From Tannerellaceae bacterium (lineage in GTDB: Bacteria > Bacteroidota > Bacteroidia > Bacteroidales > Tannerellaceae): a DNA stretch of 18,578 nucleotides. Below the pieces are notes generated by a model, which was not told the DNA's origin, did no database searches, and saw only the letters and a list, made by a program, of their open reading frames with translations. Positions 14,456 through 18,578 of this stretch are shown here, piece after piece. The translations under genes were made by a program, and so were the position numbers. Position 1 is the first letter of the stretch. The number at the start of each line of letters is the position of its first letter. The DNA is taken from contig JAISRY010000124.1 in assembly GCA_031273385.1 (NCBI GenBank), forward strand, positions 1 through 18,578. The letters run 5' to 3'.

Positions 14456-14984
14456 AAAACCGATAGGCTACGCCCGCCGAAATCAGAAACCGGCTCCCAT
14501 CGCTGATCTTGTACTTCAGTTCGCCGTTGAGAACCAGTTTGTCGGTCAGTTCGTAGTCGATACCTCCGCCAAGGTTGAACGCAAAATCCGTACTGGATGA
14601 GCTTCCGCCTCCATACGAAATCCCTCCCATATTCACCGACGGGACACTGGCGCTTCCCCCCAGGATACCAAAGCCGGCCAACGGATAGAGCTTGATCTTA
14701 TCCGCTACGGAAAACAGCCAATGCGCATTCACGCTCAAATCCCACATACTGACGTAATCCTTTTTCAGGAAGTAGGTAAACGAAGCTTCCGCACGAAGAG
14801 GATCCAATATGTTATACTGAAACTTCGCGCCGATCCCGAAATTGGTATAGCTGTCGCCCGTACCCAATACCAGGTTACCCCCCACAGCCATATCACCCTT
14901 TACCTGTGCATCGGCTGCCACACTCATTGTAACTACCGCGATTGCAACAATCGCCACTCTCTTAAAAACACCTTTTGCTTGCAT
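14454..14984 (-). CDS. Small outer-membrane beta-barrel protein
   Basis: Predicted outer-membrane protein of 176 residues. The signal peptide (residues 1-26, ADA/Q) is followed by about 150 residues of alternating beta strands. Gly/aromatic pairs (GIGAKFQYNI, NLGGGIDYEL, LISAGVAYRF) and a terminal Phe are typical of an eight-stranded OmpA/OmpX-like barrel (OMP_b-brl). There is a Gly/Ser-rich extracellular loop at about 115-131 (VNMGGISYGGGSSSST). There is no peptidoglycan-binding domain. It sits between a lipoprotein gene and the LamG/OmpA_C gene, which lacks a barrel of its own, so the two could work as a split OmpA-like pair. That pairing is inference. Confidence 0.88.
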   Translation of the reverse strand: MQAKGVFKRVAIVAIAVVTMSVAADAQVKGDMAVGGNLVLGTGDSYTNFGIGAKFQYNILDPLRAEASFTYFLKKDYVSMWDLSVNAHWLFSVADKIKLYPLAGFGILGGSASVPSVNMGGISYGGGSSSSTDFAFNLGGGIDYELTDKLVLNGELKYKISDGSRFLISAGVAYRF

Positions 14985-15024
14985 AACTTTTAAAATTTAA
15001 ATTGATGAATAAAATGTAATATCG

Positions 15025-15852
15025 TTAGCTGTTCGGTAACGAATTGATGTACTCGATATCCTCTTCGGACATTCCGCCGTAGTCGGTCACCAGCCATACG
15101 ATGTCCTGCAATCGGTTGACCTGGTCGAAGTAGGTGTCGTAGTCTGTCCGGCTTGTGGGGGAGAACTCTTCGATGTTGATTTTCTTGTTCTTGACACGGT
15201 CGCACAGGTCGAGCAGCGGCCTGGCATTGCTCACCACTCCCAGCACGTAAACGTCGCTACGATGCGCCGAATTTTTGCTTGCATTGCCGCAATAGAACGA
15301 GAGGGAGAGGTGATAGTCGTCGTTGGGGGGAATGGTGATTGTCACCTTTTTGATCAACACACCGTTTTGGCTCTCACCGCTTTCGGAAAGCAGGACAGTG
15401 GCCGCAGGGAAAGTGACCGTTACCGGCGTCGAGCGACTGTTGCGCATGGGTATCAGCAGGTCGACAAAGCCGTAGCCGCTACCGAAATAGTGGATTAAGA
15501 CCTCCTCCCCAACACGTGTCCGGGGTACGGAGGCTTTCGTTTCGGCAACGCCGCTCTTGTTGATGAACGAACGTGCTGTAAAGCTTGCGCCGGAAGCGTA
15601 ATTGATATTCCAATAGTCGTCCTGATCCGCCGCTCCGGTGATCTCTTCTATCAGCTCGATGCCGTCGGGCAACTGGAAAGGCGCTCCGGTCAGTTCGCCG
15701 TCGGTTTCTCCCAGTCCGGGTATTTCACCGGCGTTGTAATCTACTGCCTCCTGCTCCTGCTCATCCTCTGTCTTTTCGCAGCCTGCAAGCAGCACGGCGC
15801 ATATCCCGAGAAGAGGCCAGAAAGATGCCCATTTTAATACTGATGTTCTCAT
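15025..15852 (-). CDS. Hypothetical lipoprotein
   Basis: Lipoprotein of 275 residues with a hydrophobic signal ending in the lipobox LAGC (Cys25). A very acidic linker (EKTEDEQEQEAVD) and a Gly/Pro/Glu stretch to about residue 55 follow; such acidic residues near the Cys are often seen in surface-exposed Bacteroidetes lipoproteins. The middle (about 75-205) is predicted beta-rich (VTVTFPAATVLL, LIKKVTITIPP). The C-terminal 75 residues look helical, with LLDLCDRVKN, a QDIVWLVTDYGG segment and SEEDIEYINSL. I recognise no family. The gene lies 100 bp after the 656-residue lipoprotein gene, and its leader consists wholly of 9-bp and 7-bp repeats. It is probably co-transcribed with its neighbours. 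Confidence 0.8.
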   Translation of the reverse strand: MRTSVLKWASFWPLLGICAVLLAGCEKTEDEQEQEAVDYNAGEIPGLGETDGELTGAPFQLPDGIELIEEITGAADQDDYWNINYASGASFTARSFINKSGVAETKASVPRTRVGEEVLIHYFGSGYGFVDLLIPMRNSRSTPVTVTFPAATVLLSESGESQNGVLIKKVTITIPPNDDYHLSLSFYCGNASKNSAHRSDVYVLGVVSNARPLLDLCDRVKNKKINIEEFSPTSRTDYDTYFDQVNRLQDIVWLVTDYGGMSEEDIEYINSLPNS

Positions 15853-15853
15853 G

Positions 15854-15925
15854 ATTAAGTCTATTAAGTTTATTAAGATGATTAAGTTTTTTAAGATTCT
15901 TAAGATTCTTAAGGGTCTTAAGATT
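15854..15925. repeat. 9-bp tandem repeat ATTAAGnnn/CTTAAGnnn, eight copies
   Basis: Eight degenerate 9-bp units, each containing TTAAG, run from 15854 to 15925 directly upstream (minus strand) of the ATG at 15852. The adjoining heptamer array overlaps the end. Together they form the whole intergenic leader. Confidence 0.88.
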
Positions 15926-15950
15926 CGTAATTCGTAATTCGTAATTCGTA
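15923..15950. repeat. Heptamer repeat ATTCGTA, four copies
   Basis: Four perfect 7-bp units end 2 bp from the stop codon of the 656-residue lipoprotein gene (15953-15955). Confidence 0.93.
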
Positions 15951-15952
15951 AT

Positions 15953-17923
15953 TTATCTCGGTGTGAACGAGTTCGCCGGGATTTCCAGTTCGGCCTCTTG
16001 TGCTACCATGACCATACCGCAGGTTTCTGTCAACATCGTGACGCCTCTCCAGACTCCCAGGCGCACATCGCATACCTGGCCGGTGTCGTAATCGGTGTAG
16101 CCGTCCTCGATCGTATAGATGGTGCTGGCTCTGCCGGCAATCGTCTCGGTGCCCGTTTGGGTTATGGTATAGCCGCCGTAGGTTCCTATATCGCCGCTAA
16201 ACTGGTATGCGATGGAATAGTCGATCTGGTCGAACGGTATGTACTGGGTCATATCCATCCATTCTTCGCCTGTATAGGCGTAATACTTCCTGGCTATAAA
16301 GTCCATAATAACGATGTTGAGGCCGTCTTCCGTTTCCGTTTCGATGCGCATGCGCTTGCCGTAATCGTCGAAGACCAGCGTATAATAGAGGACGCCGTCA
16401 CTACCGGCGCCAGGGTAAGACATTAAGTATTTTACGCGGGCGCACTTGGTGGCAAAGAAGCTGCCCTCGGGCGCCTCGGGATCGTCGTTGTCGAGGCAGG
16501 GCAGGCTGATGTCGCGCGTATAGATGGCGTTGGCCGGCTGTCCGGGTACGGTGTGGGAGACGACGGGGGAGTAGTCGCCGTAGTCTTCGCTCCTGACGGT
16601 GACGGTGACGGGTGTGTTGGCCGGAACGGTGGCGCTGTATTCGCCGGTGTTTCCGGTAACGGCGTTTACCTGCCCTACCCTTACCATGACGTTCTTCACC
16701 GGATCGTCGTTGCAGTCGGTTACCGTTCCTTTGATGGTGGCTACCGGCTGGGTGGGATCGACATCGTTGAGGCATGGCAGGCCGATGTCGCGCGTATAGA
16801 TGGCGTTGGCCGGCTGTCCGGGTACGTCGTAGGAGACGACGGGGGAGTAGTCGCCGTAGCTTTCGCTCCTGACGGTGACCGTTACGGGCGTATTGGCCGG
16901 AACATAGACCATGTAATCGCCGGTACTTCCGGTCAGGGCGGCTGTTTCGTCAACCGTTACGAGGACATACTTCACGGGATCACCCTTGCAGTCGGTGACT
17001 TTCCCTTTGATGGTGACGATGCCCTCCCACGTGTCGATATTGTGCCACGAGAAATGCGTCACCTTGCCGACATAGGCGTCCCCATTGCGCGTGGCCATTC
17101 CCTCTTCGACCCAGATGCCGCGGTCTTCGTCGAAGTACCAGAGCGGGATGGTGGCGGGTAGGTTGTCCTCCTTACCGGCGGGGATGGGGTAGGTCATTTC
17201 GGCCTCGGCGCCCTCGCGGAGTTGCAGGGGGTTGCCGCTGTCGTCGGTCAGTGTCACTTCGGCCATTCCGTAGGTGATGAGCTTCACCTGGCTGTCGTCG
17301 CTGCGGAGGGCGATCAGGTCGCCTCCGGGCATCAGGGTGGCCAGGTCGGGGTTGTTGGGATCGAGGTAAAAGATGTCGGCTTTCACATTGCCGGTATAGG
17401 CCGATCCGTCTGCTTTCACCAAGGACGAAGCGGGCAGGCTCACCTGCATATCCCCGGCTTTCAGCGTCTTGGCGGCGCCGGCGGCAAAGGTCTCCTGCGA
17501 CGTGCAGGCGGAATTGCCTTTGGGCTGCATCACCACCTCGAGGTTCATTTCATTCGCTTTCACGCCCGAACGCGTAATGGGGAAGTAGCCGCTTTTGTCG
17601 AACTTCAGCACGGCGCGATTCTCCACGATACCTACTTCGGTAAAGGTAAAGACGCCCTCGCCGTCGGTCGTCGTGCCGGCCGTACCGGTCGATACTTTGA
17701 CATCGCTCAACAGGGCGCCCGTCACATCTTTCACGACGCCCCGGAAAGTCACATTTTCCATCGTCACATTCACCGCCGGCTTGTCGGTATCGTCTCCGCC
17801 GCCGTCGTCGTCGGGATTGGGATCATCCTTTGTGCAGGCTGCGAAAGCCGCCATCACCAAAGCTACTGCGAGGCAGGCCGCTTTCGCCGCCCTGTTCCTC
17901 CATAAAACAAAGACTGTTTCCAT
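15953..17923 (-). CDS. Large lipoprotein with carboxypeptidase-regulatory-like repeats
   Basis: Lipoprotein of 656 residues. A signal segment ends at Cys30 (AAFAAC) and is followed by an Asp-rich linker (KDDPNPDDDGGGDDTD). An N-terminal carboxypeptidase-regulatory-like beta-sandwich (about 55-132; FRGVVKDVTGALLSDVKVST) leads into a region of about 160 residues (139-298; VSLPASSLV, WYFDEDRGIWVEEGMA, VGKVTHFSWHN) reminiscent of CILP/FAM171-type extracellular domains. Two nearly identical modules (303-387 and 395-479; VTDC, VPANTPVTVTVRSE, YGDYSPVVS, LPCL) are tandem carboxypeptidase-regulatory-like repeats. A C-terminal beta-rich domain (about 488-656) resembles DUF4412-type domains. No peptidase catalytic residues are seen. 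It is probably a surface or periplasmic binding or structural protein, and is the first gene of the leftward cluster. Confidence 0.9.
   Translation of the reverse strand: METVFVLWRNRAAKAACLAVALVMAAFAACTKDDPNPDDDGGGDDTDKPAVNVTMENVTFRGVVKDVTGALLSDVKVSTGTAGTTTDGEGVFTFTEVGIVENRAVLKFDKSGYFPITRSGVKANEMNLEVVMQPKGNSACTSQETFAAGAAKTLKAGDMQVSLPASSLVKADGSAYTGNVKADIFYLDPNNPDLATLMPGGDLIALRSDDSQVKLITYGMAEVTLTDDSGNPLQLREGAEAEMTYPIPAGKEDNLPATIPLWYFDEDRGIWVEEGMATRNGDAYVGKVTHFSWHNIDTWEGIVTIKGKVTDCKGDPVKYVLVTVDETAALTGSTGDYMVYVPANTPVTVTVRSESYGDYSPVVSYDVPGQPANAIYTRDIGLPCLNDVDPTQPVATIKGTVTDCNDDPVKNVMVRVGQVNAVTGNTGEYSATVPANTPVTVTVRSEDYGDYSPVVSHTVPGQPANAIYTRDISLPCLDNDDPEAPEGSFFATKCARVKYLMSYPGAGSDGVLYYTLVFDDYGKRMRIETETEDGLNIVIMDFIARKYYAYTGEEWMDMTQYIPFDQIDYSIAYQFSGDIGTYGGYTITQTGTETIAGRASTIYTIEDGYTDYDTGQVCDVRLGVWRGVTMLTETCGMVMVAQEAELEIPANSFTPR
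16490..16900. repeat. Intragenic tandem duplication in the 656-residue lipoprotein gene
   Basis: The stretch starting near 16493 and the one starting near 16769, 276 bp away, are almost identical for about 130 bp, with only scattered changes. They encode the C-terminal halves of the two carboxypeptidase-regulatory-like modules. The outer halves of the modules are more diverged, which suggests partial gene conversion. Confidence 0.85.
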
Positions 17924-17961
17924 CGTTGGTTAGTTTTTGACACAGGTAAAAAAATACGATA

Positions 17962-17969
17962 CAAAGATT
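17962..17969 (-). promoter_or_regulatory. Possible -7 element for the leftward cluster
   Basis: AATCTTTG on the minus strand matches TAnnTTTG at five of six fixed positions and would give a leader of about 35 nt before 17923. No TTG is seen at 19-21 bp upstream, so an activator may be needed. The palindrome at 17992-18007 is suitably placed for one. Confidence 0.35.
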
Positions 17970-17991
17970 CACCCTCTTTTCCAGCCCGATA

Positions 17992-18007
17992 TGAGTAAAT
18001 TTACTCA
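17992..18007. promoter_or_regulatory. Perfect 16-bp palindrome TGAGTAAATTTACTCA
   Basis: A perfect inverted repeat with 8-bp half sites. It lies 22 bp upstream of the possible -7 element of the leftward cluster. A similar imperfect site with the GTGAGTAA half follows at 18014-18027. The layout resembles a paired binding site for a dimeric regulator. Confidence 0.5.
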
Positions 18008-18175
18008 TTTAGTGTGAGTAATTTCACTTAATCATAGACTATATGGTACGCGAAAAAACGGACGAAGAGAGGGCAAAAGAGAGAAAGGGATATGTAGAAA
18101 AGAACGAAACGCAATCCGAAATACCTTTTTAAATTCCATTGTTGAGCATCCCTCATACGGTATGCCTTATAAATT

Positions 18176-18210
18176 ATCCGGAGCAAGGAAACATGCTCCG
18201 GATTTTTTTT
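18176..18210 (+). terminator. Strong rightward terminator without an upstream gene
   Basis: ATCCGGAGCA and TGCTCCGGAT form a perfect 10-bp stem with an 8-nt loop (AGGAAACA), followed by eight T residues. No rightward gene precedes it, so it may end a small RNA transcribed from within 17930-18175 or be the remains of a leader attenuator. Confidence 0.85.
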
Positions 18211-18227
18211 GCACCTTTTGTGTCTTC

Positions 18228-18260
18228 TCGGTGTCATTTCAGTGTCATTTCGGTGTCATC
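18228..18260. repeat. 11-bp tandem repeat TCGGTGTCATT, three copies
   Basis: Units at 18228, 18239 and 18250 differ by one base each; a degenerate fourth copy may lie at 18217-18227. The array sits 17 bp after the terminator. Confidence 0.85.
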
Positions 18261-18483
18261 TGTTTTTCTCCCAATCCCCGTTTTCAGCCCAAAAAGGGGT
18301 AAAATGGTGGGGTAAAAAGGAAAAAGTAGGGGAAGAAAAAAGGCTTTCCCACCACTCTTTTTTATCTCTCTTTTCCTCTCTAGAAGAGGGAAGAGAGGAG
18401 TAAATGGTGGAGTGGTGAAGAGAAAAAGGGAAAATGAAAACTTATACTTCTACTTTGGTAAAATAAAAACATGGCTTATTTCA

Positions 18484-18513
18484 TTGTCAAATGATTTATT
18501 ATCAGTATCTTTG
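18484..18513 (+). promoter_or_regulatory. Bacteroides-type promoter for a gene leaving the window
   Basis: TTG (18484-18486) and TATCTTTG (18506-18513) are exactly 19 bp apart, matching the consensus. Transcription would start near 18519, about 30 nt before the ATG at 18549. Confidence 0.62.
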
Positions 18514-18548
18514 GAGGAGTAAAATAACCCCTCTGGTCAAATTTGATA

Positions 18549-18578
18549 ATGAATCAAAAACGAACAGAGAAAAAAAAT
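18549..18578 (+). CDS. Possible start of a rightward gene, truncated by the window end
   Basis: An ATG at 18549 opens ten codons (MNQKRTEKKN) to the last base of the window without a stop. The very basic beginning and the consensus promoter about 35 bp upstream support a real gene start. Nothing can be said about its product. Confidence 0.4.
   Translation, partial: MNQKRTEKKN

Larger units (their letters stand above)
17924..18548. other. 625-bp intergenic region at the right end
   Basis: It contains a palindromic site, an orphan rightward terminator, an 11-bp repeat (18228-18260), a purine/pyrimidine-skewed stretch with hairpins, and a rightward promoter. The short leftward open frame at 18028-18237 has no coding signature, so I see no convincing protein gene. 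Confidence 0.75.

Noticed and set aside
18028..18237. Leftward open frame of 69 codons with a hydrophobic end
   Set aside because: It crosses a strong rightward terminator, is in AT-rich unselected-looking sequence, and has no promoter or homology that I recognise.

Overview
The window looks like a chromosomal segment of a Bacteroidales bacterium (Bacteroides/Parabacteroides-like). The evidence is a Tat-targeted Gfo/Idh/MocA oxidoreductase beside a rhamnosidase-like enzyme, BACON domains, an OMP_b-brl_3-type TonB-dependent receptor, lipoproteins with acidic linkers, few Shine-Dalgarno sequences, and promoters matching the Bacteroides form (TTG, 19-21 bp, TAnnTTTG). The genus cannot be fixed from sequence alone.

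Left part (1-7623). Genes read rightwards: a Tat-exported oxidoreductase and a GH78-like glycosidase 5 bp apart, an acyl-CoA synthetase-type AMP-binding enzyme, then a tiny acidic lipoprotein with a textbook promoter. A strong terminator hairpin separates that lipoprotein from a small TonB-dependent receptor. The receptor overlaps by 30 bp, tail to tail, a leftward DUF1097-type membrane protein that has its own textbook promoter.

Right part (8627-17923). Everything reads leftwards and almost everything is exported. In transcription order: a 656-residue lipoprotein with carboxypeptidase-regulatory-like repeats, a 275-residue lipoprotein, an 8-strand-type outer-membrane barrel, an OmpA_C protein with a LamG-like domain, a 695-bp repeat-filled gap, an OmpA-like protein with inverted domain order, a 59-residue hypothetical protein, and a 775-residue secreted BACON/InlB-like repeat protein with a sorting-type C-terminus. 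The content suggests a cell-envelope or adhesion module, but no function can be assigned with confidence.

Non-coding DNA. The two large gaps (7624-8626 and 12376-13070) are packed with repeats. A composite palindromic element bounded by CGTCATT/AATGACG occurs in both gaps in opposite orientation and so flanks the three-gene block 8627-12375. A 22-bp tandem array lies outside each copy. Heptamer tandem repeats of three different sequences sit at gene junctions throughout the leftward cluster. The right end (17924-18548) holds a perfect 16-bp palindrome, an orphan rightward terminator, a purine/pyrimidine-skewed hairpin region, and a promoter leading into a gene that starts at 18549 and leaves the window.
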